Source: an uncultured Alphaproteobacteria bacterium
GTDB lineage: Bacteria > Pseudomonadota > Alphaproteobacteria > Methylaequorales > Methylaequoraceae
Assembly: GCA_902550225.1 (NCBI GenBank)
Contig: CACCYL010000001.1
Span: 88,941-130,000, forward strand
Direction: 5' to 3'
Length of the DNA: 41,060 nt
Shown: positions 9,830-18,308 of the stretch, piece by piece
Numbering within the stretch: the first letter of the stretch is position 1
Layout of the letters: every line of letters starts with the position of its first letter
Notes under the pieces: model-generated
Told to the model about the DNA's origin: nothing
Seen by the model: the letters and a program-made list of their open reading frames with translations, nothing else
The model's database searches: none
Made by a program: the position numbers and the translations under genes

Positions 9830-10664
9830 ATTTAACCAAATTCAGAATCTATCTGAAATTCAAAGTGAATATGAATGCTTTTTTATAGATTTATGGGGAG
9901 TAATTCACAATGGTGTTAATTTATTCGAAAATGTTCCAGATACATTAAAATTTTTAAAAAATGAAAAAAAGTCAATCTTCTTTCTTACCAATGCTCCGAG
10001 AAGGTCAAGTGTAATAAAAAAACAGTTATTCGACTTTGGTTTAAGCGACAAATTATACGATGATGTTGTTTCTTCTGGAGAAATAACATGGCAAAAGTTA
10101 AAAAGTAAGAAAAATGTAAGATGTTTTTTAATAGGACCTCCTAGAGACTTTCACTTGGTTGAAGGACTAGATGTTGAAGTGGTTAAAAATCCAAAATTGG
10201 TTGACTTAATTATAAATACTGGCCCTTGGGGAGACAAAGATTCACTTGAAAATTACAAGCCAATATTAGAGGAACTTGTAAATTATAATCCTTTAATGAT
10301 TTGCTCTAATCCTGATAAAACAGTTATAAGAGGTGACAGTTTTATGATTTGTGCTGGTTTACTTGCAGAATATTACCAGAAAATTGGTGGCAAAGTCGAA
10401 TATTATGGTAAACCGTATAGTGAAATTTATGATTTTACATACTCCATAATGAAGAAAAGAAATGAAAAAATATTAGTTATTGGAGATTCCTTGGATAATG
10501 ATATTAAAGGAGCAAATCTCCAGAATTTAGATTCGTTATTAATAACTTCAGGCATCCACAGAGAAGTAAATAAACATAACGGTGTTGATAAAGAAGAATT
10601 AAATGATTTAATAAAAAAAAAAAAAATTTGCCCTAAATTTATAATGAGGCATTTAACTTTTTAA
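9822..10664 (+). CDS. HAD superfamily hydrolase, class IIA type (TIGR01459-like)
   Basis: The 280-residue protein is a NagD-type HAD phosphatase. Motif I lies in [12 protein letters not shown] near residue 22-33. The nucleophile Asp is present, but the usual second Asp of DxD is replaced, as in the DxWGVxH signature of this subgroup. Motif II is FLTNAPR, and the C-terminal Mg-binding motif is [14 protein letters not shown]. The substrate is unknown; relatives dephosphorylate small sugar or nucleotide phosphates. It overlaps pyrD by 8 bases. Near the 3' end is a run of 14 A bases (10613-10626) encoding four lysines, a possible slippage site. The downstream frame still gives a sensible family C-terminus. 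Confidence 0.88.
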   Translation: MIKFNQIQNLSEIQSEYECFFIDLWGVIHNGVNLFENVPDTLKFLKNEKKSIFFLTNAPRRSSVIKKQLFDFGLSDKLYDDVVSSGEITWQKLKSKKNVRCFLIGPPRDFHLVEGLDVEVVKNPKLVDLIINTGPWGDKDSLENYKPILEELVNYNPLMICSNPDKTVIRGDSFMICAGLLAEYYQKIGGKVEYYGKPYSEIYDFTYSIMKKRNEKILVIGDSLDNDIKGANLQNLDSLLITSGIHREVNKHNGVDKEELNDLIKKKKICPKFIMRHLTF

Positions 10665-10674
10665 GAGAGTAAAT

Positions 10675-12795
10675 TTGGATAGAAAAAAATTATATAAAGG
10701 GTGGGAAGAACAAGCCTCTAGAGAACTTCGAGATAAAAACCTCGAAGACCATTTTTGGGAAACGCCAGAGGGTATAAAAGTTAAGCCCTTGTACACTGAG
10801 GACGATTTACAGAAAATTAGCCACGAAATAGGTGTGCCAGGACTACCTCCTTATACGAGGGGACCTCGAGCAACAATGTACACGAATAGACCATGGACTA
10901 TCAGACAATACGCTGGATTTTCCACTGCTGAGGAATCCAATAAATTTTATAAAGAAGGTCTGAAAAACGGTGTAATGGGACTATCTGTAGCATTCGACCT
11001 TGCTACACATAGGGGATATGATTCTGATCACCCAAGAGTTGTAGCGGACGTTGGAAATGCTGGTGTCGCCATTGATTCAATAGAGGATATGAATCTACTT
11101 TTTGATGGAATTCCTCTTGATCAAATGAGTGTTTCAATGACAATGAATGGTGCAGTTATTCCTGTTTTAGCAAGTTTTATAGCTTCAGGAGAGGAACAAG
11201 GCTGCCCAAGAGAAAAATTAACAGGAACAATTCAAAATGACATTTTAAAGGAATTTATGGTGAGAAATACATTCATATTTCCTCCAAAACCAAGCATGCG
11301 TATTGTTGCAGATATTATTGAATATACATCAAAAAAAATGCCAAAATTTAATTCAATATCTATAAGTGGATACCATATGCAGGAAGCAGGTGCGAATCAA
11401 GTTCAAGAATTAGCATACACTTTGGCTGATGGGAAAGAATACATTAAATCTGCTCTCGAAAGAGGTTTAAATATTGATGAATTTGCCCCTAGACTATCTT
11501 TTTTTTGGTCAATTGGAATGAATTTTTTTATGGAAATTGCAAAGATGAGAGCTGCAAGATACATGTGGTCAAAAATTGTAAAAGAGTTTAAGCCAAAGAA
11601 TGACAGAAGTTTGGCCTTAAGAACGCACTGTCAAACATCAGGTGTCTCACTGATGGAACAAGATGCTTATAATAATATTGTGAGAACAACTATTGAAGCA
11701 ATGGCTGCTGTTATGGGAGGAACGCAATCCCTTCATACAAATAGTTTCGACGAAGCTCTTGCTTTACCAACTAAATTTTCTGCAAGAATTGCAAGAAACA
11801 CCCAGTTAATTATTTCTGAAGAGACTGGAATTTGCAATGTTATTGATCCTATGGCTGGATCCTTCTATGTTGAAAGTTTGACATCAAGTATTGTCGAGGA
11901 ATCACAAAAGCTAATTAATGAAATTGATGAAGTTGGTGGAATGGTTAAAGCTATTGAAATGGGAATACCAAAGATGAGAATTGAAGAGAGTTCAGCTAAA
12001 AGGCAGGCAAGAGTAGATTCTAACGAAGAAACAATTGTTGGAGTTAATAAATATAAACCAACTGAGAAGCAAGAAATTAACATTCTCTCAATTGATAATG
12101 AGGAAGTTAGAAAAAGACAGGTATCTAGATTACAGAAATTAAAGAACTCACGAGATAAAAAGAACGTAGAGAGCTTTCTAGAAAAAATTAAAAATGCTGC
12201 AAGTAGTGATGGAAATCTTTTAGAGATTTGTATAGAAGCATCAAAAAATAGATGTACAGTCGGTGAAATGACTTCTGCGATGGAAAGTGTGTTTGGAAGA
12301 CACAATCTTTCAACTAAAACGATTTCAGGAGTCTATAAGAATACTGTAAAAAATGACGGCAAGATTGATATCATTGACAACGAACTTAGTAAATTTGTTA
12401 ACAAGAAAGGTAGAAGACCGAGAATGCTTGTTGTTAAAATGGGTCAGGATGGACATGATCGCGGGGCTAAATTAATAGCTACTGCTTTTTCAGATCTTGG
12501 TTTTGATGTTGACATAGGGCCTTTATTCCAAACTCCTGAAGAGGCAGCAAAACAAGCAATAGAAAATGACGCACACGTGATTGGAGTTTCAACACTCGCT
12601 GCTGGTCATAAGACATTAGTGCCCTTACTTATGGAGTCTTTGAAAAATAATGAAGCAAGTTATATCAAAGTTATTTGTGGAGGAGTGATACCACCCGATG
12701 ACTATCCATTTTTGTATGACCTAGGTGTTTCAAAAGTATTTGGTCCCGGTACAAATATTCAGGAGGCAGCCATTGAAATAATTAATTTACTGTGA
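10675..12795 (+). CDS. scpA: Methylmalonyl-CoA mutase, B12-dependent, with C-terminal cobalamin domain
   Basis: The 706-residue enzyme interconverts methylmalonyl-CoA and succinyl-CoA, the last step of propionyl-CoA assimilation. The catalytic barrel shows [28 protein letters not shown]. The Tyr and Arg here favour methylmalonyl- over isobutyryl- or ethylmalonyl-CoA substrates. [12 protein letters not shown] carries the active-site His. The C-terminal Rossmann domain has the base-off cobalamin motif DGHDRG (D592, H594, G597), then a GVSTLAAGH segment. The start is TTG at 10675, preceded by GAGAG (10665-10669); no ATG gives the normal N-terminus. The length matches full-length mutases such as E. 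coli Sbm/ScpA. No small-subunit gene is adjacent, so a homodimer is likely. The GTPase chaperone gene follows. Confidence 0.96.
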   Translation: MDRKKLYKGWEEQASRELRDKNLEDHFWETPEGIKVKPLYTEDDLQKISHEIGVPGLPPYTRGPRATMYTNRPWTIRQYAGFSTAEESNKFYKEGLKNGVMGLSVAFDLATHRGYDSDHPRVVADVGNAGVAIDSIEDMNLLFDGIPLDQMSVSMTMNGAVIPVLASFIASGEEQGCPREKLTGTIQNDILKEFMVRNTFIFPPKPSMRIVADIIEYTSKKMPKFNSISISGYHMQEAGANQVQELAYTLADGKEYIKSALERGLNIDEFAPRLSFFWSIGMNFFMEIAKMRAARYMWSKIVKEFKPKNDRSLALRTHCQTSGVSLMEQDAYNNIVRTTIEAMAAVMGGTQSLHTNSFDEALALPTKFSARIARNTQLIISEETGICNVIDPMAGSFYVESLTSSIVEESQKLINEIDEVGGMVKAIEMGIPKMRIEESSAKRQARVDSNEETIVGVNKYKPTEKQEINILSIDNEEVRKRQVSRLQKLKNSRDKKNVESFLEKIKNAASSDGNLLEICIEASKNRCTVGEMTSAMESVFGRHNLSTKTISGVYKNTVKNDGKIDIIDNELSKFVNKKGRRPRMLVVKMGQDGHDRGAKLIATAFSDLGFDVDIGPLFQTPEEAAKQAIENDAHVIGVSTLAAGHKTLVPLLMESLKNNEASYIKVICGGVIPPDDYPFLYDLGVSKVFGPGTNIQEAAIEIINLL

Positions 12796-12799
12796 TAAT

Positions 12800-12816
12800 T
12801 TAACCAAAATGGTTAA
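12800..12816. repeat. Inverted repeat before the HTH-MeaB gene, possible operator or RBS hairpin
   Basis: TTAACC (12800-12805), AAAAT, GGTTAA (12811-12816) is a perfect 6-bp inverted repeat with a 5-base spacer. It lies between the mutase stop (12795) and the ATG at 12820. It could be a binding site for the helix-turn-helix encoded directly downstream, or an RNA hairpin masking the translation start, since there is no good Shine-Dalgarno. Short inverted repeats also arise by chance in AT-rich DNA. I did not see a second copy elsewhere in the window. Confidence 0.4.
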
Positions 12817-12819
12817 GTT

Positions 12820-14019
12820 ATGAAGCTCAAGTCTTATTTAAAATTATTTCAAATTTCAAACATAAATTTTTCAAAAGAAATCGGAATTTCAAGTGTTTCT
12901 CTCTCAAGATATATAAGTGGGGAGAGACTTCCAGAAAAAAGGATTTTGAATAAAATATTTAAATTAACAGACGGATTAGTTGATGCGAATGATTTTTTTT
13001 TAAGTAGTAGTCCATCTCAAGATCTCTCTGAAATTGATAAAGAAGAAATAAAAAAAATGGTTTTAAATATAAGAGAAGGAAAATTAAAAGACCTTGCAAA
13101 AGCCATTACACTTGTAGAATCTTCACTCAAACTTCACAATGCTCAAGCTGACTTTCTGTTATCCAAATTAAAACAAAATAAAAATTCTTTAAGAGTTGGG
13201 ATTACAGGCGTTCCAGGTGTTGGGAAATCTACATTTATCGAAACATTTGGAATGTCTTTAATAGATCTAGGTTTTAAAGTTGCAGTTTTAGCAATAGATC
13301 CCTCTTCAAAGAGAACAGGAGGTTCAATTTTAGGGGATAAAACAAGGATGATGAAACTATCTGTAAACAAAAATGCTTTCATACGTCCCTCTCCGAGTCA
13401 GGGCAATCTTGGGGGAGTAGCAAAAAAAACCTCTGAATCAATAAGATGCTTAGAAGAAGCTGGATTCAATATTATTTTTATTGAGACTATGGGCGTTGGT
13501 CAGGCAGAAACAACCGTCTATGATATGGTAGATATATTTTTAGTCCTTTTGTTACCATCTGGTGGAGACGAACTACAAGGAATAAAAAAAGGAATCATTG
13601 AGATGGCAGATGTTATCATAATAAACAAAGCGGATGGAAACTTAAAAAATACAGCCGAGATAACAATGTTAGAATATAAAAATGCGCAAAACATGATTTC
13701 AAACATAAGAGAAGACATCTCACCGGAAGTTTTTCTATGTTCATCCACGGAGTCAATTGGCATCACAAAAATATGGAACTTTATAAAAAAATTTGAAAAG
13801 ATAAGAAGAGACAGTGGATCATTTTACAAAACTAGGATTCAGCAACAGACTAAAGCCATTTGGAGGAATATTTTTCTGCAAAGTCAGGACTATATTGAGA
13901 ATAATTTAAAATATAAAGATTCAGTTAAAAAAATTATTAAAGATGTAGAAAAAAATAATTTTGATGTTAATAATGCATCAAAGATTATTTTTGATTCTAT
14001 CTTAAAAAGAAATACTTAA
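12820..14019 (+). CDS. meaB: MeaB/ArgK-type GTPase (methylmalonyl-CoA mutase chaperone) with N-terminal helix-turn-helix domain
   Basis: The C-terminal 320 residues are a G3E GTPase of the MeaB family, which loads and protects the B12 cofactor of methylmalonyl-CoA mutase. Motifs are the P-loop GVPGVGKS (130-137), DPSSKRTGGSILGDKTRM, ETMGVGQAE and NKAD. The extra N-terminus, residues 1-60, looks like a Cro/CI-type (XRE) DNA-binding domain: SKEIGISSVSLSRYISGERLP, then KIFKLTDGLVDANDFF. An acidic linker follows (61-79). Ordinary MeaB proteins are about 320-330 residues. An internal ATG encodes Met80 (13057) and would give exactly that length, so a second, HTH-less product is possible. The frame is open throughout. 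It follows scpA by 24 bases. Confidence 0.9.
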   Translation: MKLKSYLKLFQISNINFSKEIGISSVSLSRYISGERLPEKRILNKIFKLTDGLVDANDFFLSSSPSQDLSEIDKEEIKKMVLNIREGKLKDLAKAITLVESSLKLHNAQADFLLSKLKQNKNSLRVGITGVPGVGKSTFIETFGMSLIDLGFKVAVLAIDPSSKRTGGSILGDKTRMMKLSVNKNAFIRPSPSQGNLGGVAKKTSESIRCLEEAGFNIIFIETMGVGQAETTVYDMVDIFLVLLLPSGGDELQGIKKGIIEMADVIIINKADGNLKNTAEITMLEYKNAQNMISNIREDISPEVFLCSSTESIGITKIWNFIKKFEKIRRDSGSFYKTRIQQQTKAIWRNIFLQSQDYIENNLKYKDSVKKIIKDVEKNNFDVNNASKIIFDSILKRNT

Positions 14020-14055
14020 TTTTTATTGAATCATTTGTTAAAAAGGCAAAAAATA

Positions 14056-14340
14056 ATGGTAAAAAAATGCAGCATTACAAAGAAAAAACCAATGTCTGGC
14101 AACAATGTAAGTCATGCAGTAAATAAAACAAAAAGAAGGTTTTATCCAAACCTTCACAACGTATCCTTTTTCTCTGAAGTATTAGGAAAAAAAATTAAAC
14201 TCAAAGTTTCGTCACGTGGTATCAAAACGGTTGAAAAAAATGGTGGAATTGACAACTACATAATTAAAGTTAAAACCTCTGAACTTACTGAGGAAACAAA
14301 AAAGCTAAGAAAACTTATCGTATCTAAGTCTTCAAAATAA
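14056..14340 (+). CDS. rpmB: 50S ribosomal protein L28
   Basis: The 94-residue basic protein belongs to the large ribosomal subunit. It shows the L28 signature from the start: MVKKCSITKKKPMSGNNVSH, then NKTKRRFYPNLHNVSF and the typical ISRGIKTVEKNGG-like region (SSRGIKTVEKNGGID). A TTG at 14026 would add ten residues unlike L28. The ATG at 14056 has AAAAGG at 14041-14046 and yields the family N-terminus. It is the last plus-strand gene of this run. Only 4 bases separate its stop from the end of the converging cobT, and I see no terminator hairpin between them. Confidence 0.96.
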   Translation: MVKKCSITKKKPMSGNNVSHAVNKTKRRFYPNLHNVSFFSEVLGKKIKLKVSSRGIKTVEKNGGIDNYIIKVKTSELTEETKKLRKLIVSKSSK

Positions 14341-14344
14341 TAAG

Positions 14345-16003
14345 CTATCTCTTTTCTTTTAAAATTTCTGTCAAGTTATCTATTATTATTTCACCCAATT
14401 TCTCAACATCGTCAATAGTAAAAGCCCTACTATAATATTTAGAAACATCGTGACCTATCCCTATAGCAATAATATCTATGGCTTTCTTTTTCTCAATTTC
14501 AGATACTACCTCCTTTAAATGATTATCAAGAATATTAGAATTATTTGATGAAAGAGTAGCATCGTCTACTGGAGCTCCGTCAGATATTACAATTAGAATT
14601 TTTTTCTTTTCGTTTCTTTTTTTTAATCTACTTGAGGCCCAAATGAGTGCTTCGCCGTCAATATTTTCCTTCAAAAGTCCATCTTTTAAAACTAGGCCTA
14701 AATTAAGTTTTGTTTGATTCCATGGTGTGTCTGCATCTTTATATACGATATGAAGAAGATCATTTAACCTTCCTGGATTTGGATCTTTATTTTTTTTCTC
14801 CCAAAGCTTTTTTGATTTTCCACCCTTCCATTCTTTAGTGGTAAAGCCGAGAATTTCAACATTTACTCTACATTTTTCCAAGGTCTTTGTAATAATTTCA
14901 GCTGTCATTGCCGATGTAACAATCGGTTTTCCTCTCATAGAGCCAGAGTTATCTAGTAAAAGTGATACCACTGTATTTTTTTCAGTATTCTCATTTTCTA
15001 ATTTAAAAATATTTGAGTTTTTGGAGTTTGCAATAAACTGAGAAAATCTAGAACTATCAAAGTATCCCTCATCTTGATCAAATTTCCAGGTGCTAAAATC
15101 AAGAGAATAAAGAAGTTTCTCAAGTTTTTTTGCGAGATTATTTATTAGCTTTGTATTGTCTTTGCATTCTTCATCAAACCTTTGTCTTAATTGTTTTAAT
15201 TCTGAATAACTAATTAATCTTTCTGCTTTTGTAAAAGTATCAAATTGTTTGGTAAATACTTTGTAATTAAATTCATGTTTGATAAAGGAATTATTAAAAT
15301 TATTATTTTCTGATTTATTAGGTGTTGGTTTGTCTTTATTTTGATCAACTTTCTTTAATTGAATCTTCTTGAGTTTTTCTTTTTCTTGTTTTTGTGAGGC
15401 ATTAGTATCTATATTTGAACTTTCCTCAGGATCTTGATTAGTATGATTATCTTCATCAGTTTCAAGATATGTAATAATTTTTTTTACGTGAGAGTAAAAT
15501 TGATTCTCATCATCAATGACATTAATTAATTTTTCAAATTCATTAATACTAATTTTAGAAAAATCTTTAGGTATATCTTTTTTAGACACTTGTTTATTGA
15601 GAAAAACTTTGAGAAAGGAATTAAACAAAAATGAATTGTAGTTTTGATTTTTAAGAAAAAAATTATTTCTAAATTCAGGTAAAATTTTTTTTATATTTTT
15701 TTTACATCCTACAAATTCCTTAAAACCGAATGACAAACATCTAGTAGTTGCAAAAATTTGGAATAAATTTTTTTTTTCCTCATCCGATGGACAGAATTTA
15801 TTGAACGTTTTTGAATCAATATATCTAAAATTTAAAGACGCAATATCGTACCATCCCCTGCTTAAAGGCTTATTGGAAATAACCTTATTGTCAAAAAAAC
15901 TTGATTTTTTTGATTCATCAGATACGAGTATTTGTTTTTCTGAAATTTTTTTTATTTTATTTTTGGATATTGTCTTGGCAGATGTTTCTTTTGCATTTTC
16001 CAT
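14345..16003 (-). CDS. cobT: CobT, cobaltochelatase-type VWA subunit
   Basis: The 552-residue protein matches CobT, which with the AAA+ protein CobS forms the ATPase chaperone of aerobic cobaltochelatase (CobNST). The C-terminal von Willebrand A domain has the MIDAS motif DNSGSMRG (351-358) and a later VISDGAPVDD. The preceding WKFDQDEGYFDSSRF segment is typical CobT. A low-complexity acidic/Lys-rich linker fills about 180-235. It is somewhat shorter than the 600-635 residues usual in rhizobial CobT, mainly in this linker. It follows cobS by 3 bases. CobN and other B12 synthesis genes are not in the window. Many alphaproteobacteria keep cobST apart from cobN, so a role outside B12 synthesis is possible. 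Confidence 0.92.
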   Translation of the reverse strand: MENAKETSAKTISKNKIKKISEKQILVSDESKKSSFFDNKVISNKPLSRGWYDIASLNFRYIDSKTFNKFCPSDEEKKNLFQIFATTRCLSFGFKEFVGCKKNIKKILPEFRNNFFLKNQNYNSFLFNSFLKVFLNKQVSKKDIPKDFSKISINEFEKLINVIDDENQFYSHVKKIITYLETDEDNHTNQDPEESSNIDTNASQKQEKEKLKKIQLKKVDQNKDKPTPNKSENNNFNNSFIKHEFNYKVFTKQFDTFTKAERLISYSELKQLRQRFDEECKDNTKLINNLAKKLEKLLYSLDFSTWKFDQDEGYFDSSRFSQFIANSKNSNIFKLENENTEKNTVVSLLLDNSGSMRGKPIVTSAMTAEIITKTLEKCRVNVEILGFTTKEWKGGKSKKLWEKKNKDPNPGRLNDLLHIVYKDADTPWNQTKLNLGLVLKDGLLKENIDGEALIWASSRLKKRNEKKKILIVISDGAPVDDATLSSNNSNILDNHLKEVVSEIEKKKAIDIIAIGIGHDVSKYYSRAFTIDDVEKLGEIIIDNLTEILKEKR

Positions 16004-16006
16004 AAT

Positions 16007-16975
16007 TTACTCAAAATTAGTTATCAATTCTCTTCCAAAACACCTTTGATAAAACTCATTTATTATTTTTTGATCATTAAGATCACATTTATTCAAGAAT
16101 GAAAGTTTAAATGCGTGATCAATGTCTCCAAAAATTTCAAAATTTTCAGCCCACATTATACAGGTTCTTGGAGACATTATTACTGAGATTTCAGAACTTT
16201 TGAAAGCATCTCTTACCAAATTTGCTAGCAAAACCATTTTAGAGATTGAATCGTGAACTTTTTTGGTACTTTTTTTAATTTTATTTTTAATGATTTTTTC
16301 CTCGATTTCAGGTTTAAGAAAATTTAAAGCACAAAAAATATTCCATCTGTCTAGTTGACCCTGGTTTAAATTCTGTGTCCCATAATATAAGCCAGATGTA
16401 TCTCCAAGCCCAAGGGTGTTACATGTCCCAAAGATTCTGAAGTAGCGGTTTGGTGTGATAATGGTATTTTGATCTAAAAGTGTTAATTTACCCTCAGCCT
16501 CCAAAACTCTTTGAATTACAAACATTACATCTGGTCGACCTGCGTCATATTCATCAAATACTAAAGCAACTGGATTCTTAATTGCCCATGGAAGAAGTCC
16601 CTCTTTGAACGTTGTAACTTGCTTATCTCCTTCCAATACAATTCCATCTTTTCCAAGTAAATCAAATCTGCTTATGTGTCCGTCTAGATTTATTCTTACA
16701 CAAGGCCAATTTAATCTTGCGGATATTTGTTCGATGTGAGAAGATTTTCCCGTTCCATGAAGACCTTGAATCAATACTTTCTTATTATATTTGAAACCCA
16801 TTAAAATTGAAGTAGTAGTTGCATCATCGAAAACATAACCATCATCAACTTCTGGGACTAAATCGGATTTTTGTGAAAAGTAAGGTACCATTATTTTTTT
16901 AGAAATCCCAAATACTTTAGAAGCATCAACCTGCTTTGGTGAATTTAAATTTAAATTATTATTTTCTAATAACAT
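16007..16975 (-). CDS. cobS: CobS, cobaltochelatase-type AAA+ ATPase subunit
   Basis: The 322-residue MoxR/CobS-type AAA+ ATPase has Walker A GLHGTGKS (71-78), Walker B LVFDEYDAG, and the conserved VIQRVLEAEGKLTLLDQN and FRIFGTCNTLGLGDTSGLY segments. In known CobNST enzymes CobS and CobT form stacked hexameric rings that energise cobalt insertion into hydrogenobyrinic acid diamide. Family length is about 330, so it appears intact. It overlaps the upstream J-protein gene by 10 bases and precedes cobT, a conserved alphaproteobacterial order. Confidence 0.94.
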   Translation of the reverse strand: MLLENNNLNLNSPKQVDASKVFGISKKIMVPYFSQKSDLVPEVDDGYVFDDATTTSILMGFKYNKKVLIQGLHGTGKSSHIEQISARLNWPCVRINLDGHISRFDLLGKDGIVLEGDKQVTTFKEGLLPWAIKNPVALVFDEYDAGRPDVMFVIQRVLEAEGKLTLLDQNTIITPNRYFRIFGTCNTLGLGDTSGLYYGTQNLNQGQLDRWNIFCALNFLKPEIEEKIIKNKIKKSTKKVHDSISKMVLLANLVRDAFKSSEISVIMSPRTCIMWAENFEIFGDIDHAFKLSFLNKCDLNDQKIINEFYQRCFGRELITNFE

Positions 16976-17538
16976 TTACTTCTCGGTAATTTTTGAAGGA
17001 TTTTATATGCTTTGTTGATTTCTTTCATTTTCTTTTCTTTATTGTTTACATTATTTTTTACGTCAGGGTGATATTTTTTTACTAGTTTTTTATATCTGGC
17101 TTTGAGTTGATTTTCACTAAAATTAGGTTTCAATTTTAATATAATTAATGAATTTTCAATTTGTTCATTAAAACTGTAATTTTCTTGATTTTCAAATCCT
17201 TTTCTTTTTCTTCTAAACTTCAGCTTTTGAGTGTCAAAAATGATATCAAATTCAAAATTTATTTTCGATGCTGAGCCCGTGGAAAATGGCTTTGTAGGTT
17301 TTCCCTCAAAAATATCATTTTTTTGAAATTCATAAATTTCATTTTGAGATTTTCCCGCAAAAAAATTCCATCTTTTATTATACAATTTAATATGTTTACT
17401 GCAAAATAAATACTTTTCAGAGCTATTAGGAGATTTTGGTGCGAAAAATTCTCCTGGTTCATTACAATTTTTTTCGTCGCATTTTCTCTTGTCAGCTTTA
17501 TCAAAAAAAATATAACTGTCTGTTGCTTTTTTTTTCAT
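16966..17538 (-). CDS. J-domain (DnaJ-like) protein linked to cobS-cobT
   Basis: The 190-residue protein has a C-terminal J domain (about 130-186) with the HPD motif at 157-159, the Hsp70-stimulating signature. The N-terminal part carries cysteines C20, C25 and C46 and H49, within RKCDEKNCNEPG and YLFCSKHIKLYNKRWNFF, possibly binding zinc. It ends with a basic patch before the J domain. This is the alphaproteobacterial J-protein type encoded between bolA and cobS, not a full DnaJ: there is no Gly/Phe region and no CxxCxGxG repeat. The client is unknown; linkage suggests CobST assembly. A TATAAT lies on the minus strand at 17553-17548, with TTGTTG 16 bases further upstream inside bolA, so its mRNA may have almost no leader. 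Confidence 0.85.
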   Translation of the reverse strand: MKKKATDSYIFFDKADKRKCDEKNCNEPGEFFAPKSPNSSEKYLFCSKHIKLYNKRWNFFAGKSQNEIYEFQKNDIFEGKPTKPFSTGSASKINFEFDIIFDTQKLKFRRKRKGFENQENYSFNEQIENSLIILKLKPNFSENQLKARYKKLVKKYHPDVKNNVNNKEKKMKEINKAYKILQKLPRSKCY

Positions 17539-17559
17539 ATTCTAATTATTATAACATAT

Positions 17560-17814
17560 ATGAATGAATCAACAATTTACAAAAAACTCCACACTAACTT
17601 CAAGCCATCTTTTTTAAAAGTTGAAAATGAATCACATTTGCACAAAAACCACCCGCAAAGTCCAAAAGGAGGCAATTCACATTTTTATGTGGAAATTAAA
17701 TCAAGTGTTTTTAATAATTTAACTAGATTACAGGGCCAAAGAAGGATTTACAAGGTTTTAGAAAATGAAATGAAAAGTTTTGTCCACGCTCTCAGGATCA
17801 AAATCGTAAATTAA
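17560..17814 (+). CDS. bolA: BolA family protein
   Basis: The 84-residue protein matches the BolA family, small proteins that work with monothiol glutaredoxins in iron-sulfur cluster handling and stress response. Recognisable parts are VENESHLHKNHPQSPKGGNS with the conserved His residues, FNNLTRLQGQRRIYKVL and the C-terminal FVHALRIKI. It is divergent from the J-protein gene with only 21 bases between start codons, and its stop codon overlaps that of the converging CBS-protein gene. Both its promoter and terminator must therefore lie in neighbouring coding sequence. No glutaredoxin of the GrxD type is in the window; the grxC at 31048 is dithiol. Confidence 0.9.
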   Translation: MNESTIYKKLHTNFKPSFLKVENESHLHKNHPQSPKGGNSHFYVEIKSSVFNNLTRLQGQRRIYKVLENEMKSFVHALRIKIVN

Positions 17815-18266
17815 CTACCATATCCTGTTCCAAACATGAATTCTTGATGTTTTTTAAGTGAATCCTGCAGTTCAGTATTTGCATAATCATACAAATCTCT
17901 CATGGACAAAATACCTATAATTTTTTTTTTCTCTATTACTGGAAGGTGTCTAAATCCTTTAGACCTCATTACATGAATTGCATCAATGGGAGTTTTTTTT
18001 GGTGATATAGTTTGAACATTTTTTGTCATAATACTGGAAATTAATGTTACTTTGGGATCAAGACTTTTAGGTATAATCTTAAAGGTTATATCTCTTTCAG
18101 TAATGATACCGACAAGATCGTTTTTATTTTTAGATTGACATACAAGTAGTGCACCGCATTTATTCTTTAACATAGTCACGGCAGCGTCATATGCTGAAGA
18201 TTTGTGGTCAATAATTACCAATCTCTGATTAATTAGGACTTTTTCAAGTATTTCTTGAATAATCAA
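17811..18266 (-). CDS. CBS-domain pair protein
   Basis: The 151-residue cytoplasmic protein consists almost entirely of two CBS domains: about 15-75, with GIITERDI, and 80-135, with FRHLPVIEKKKIIGILSMRDL. Such Bateman modules bind adenine nucleotides and act as energy or redox sensors; no effector domain is attached. The short tail ends FGTGYGS. It lies 42 bases after the CNNM gene, probably in the aroK-aroB-CNNM operon. Its partner is unknown. The stop overlaps the bolA stop in the palindrome TTAA. Confidence 0.85.
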   Translation of the reverse strand: MIIQEILEKVLINQRLVIIDHKSSAYDAAVTMLKNKCGALLVCQSKNKNDLVGIITERDITFKIIPKSLDPKVTLISSIMTKNVQTISPKKTPIDAIHVMRSKGFRHLPVIEKKKIIGILSMRDLYDYANTELQDSLKKHQEFMFGTGYGS

Positions 18267-18308
18267 TTTATGCTCCCCAGTAAATTATAATACAAATTTG
18301 ATAAAATT

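Noticed and set aside
10600-10675. A cobalamin riboswitch upstream of the B12-dependent mutase
   Set aside because: Only about 10 bases separate the HAD stop from the mutase start; there is no room for a riboswitch.
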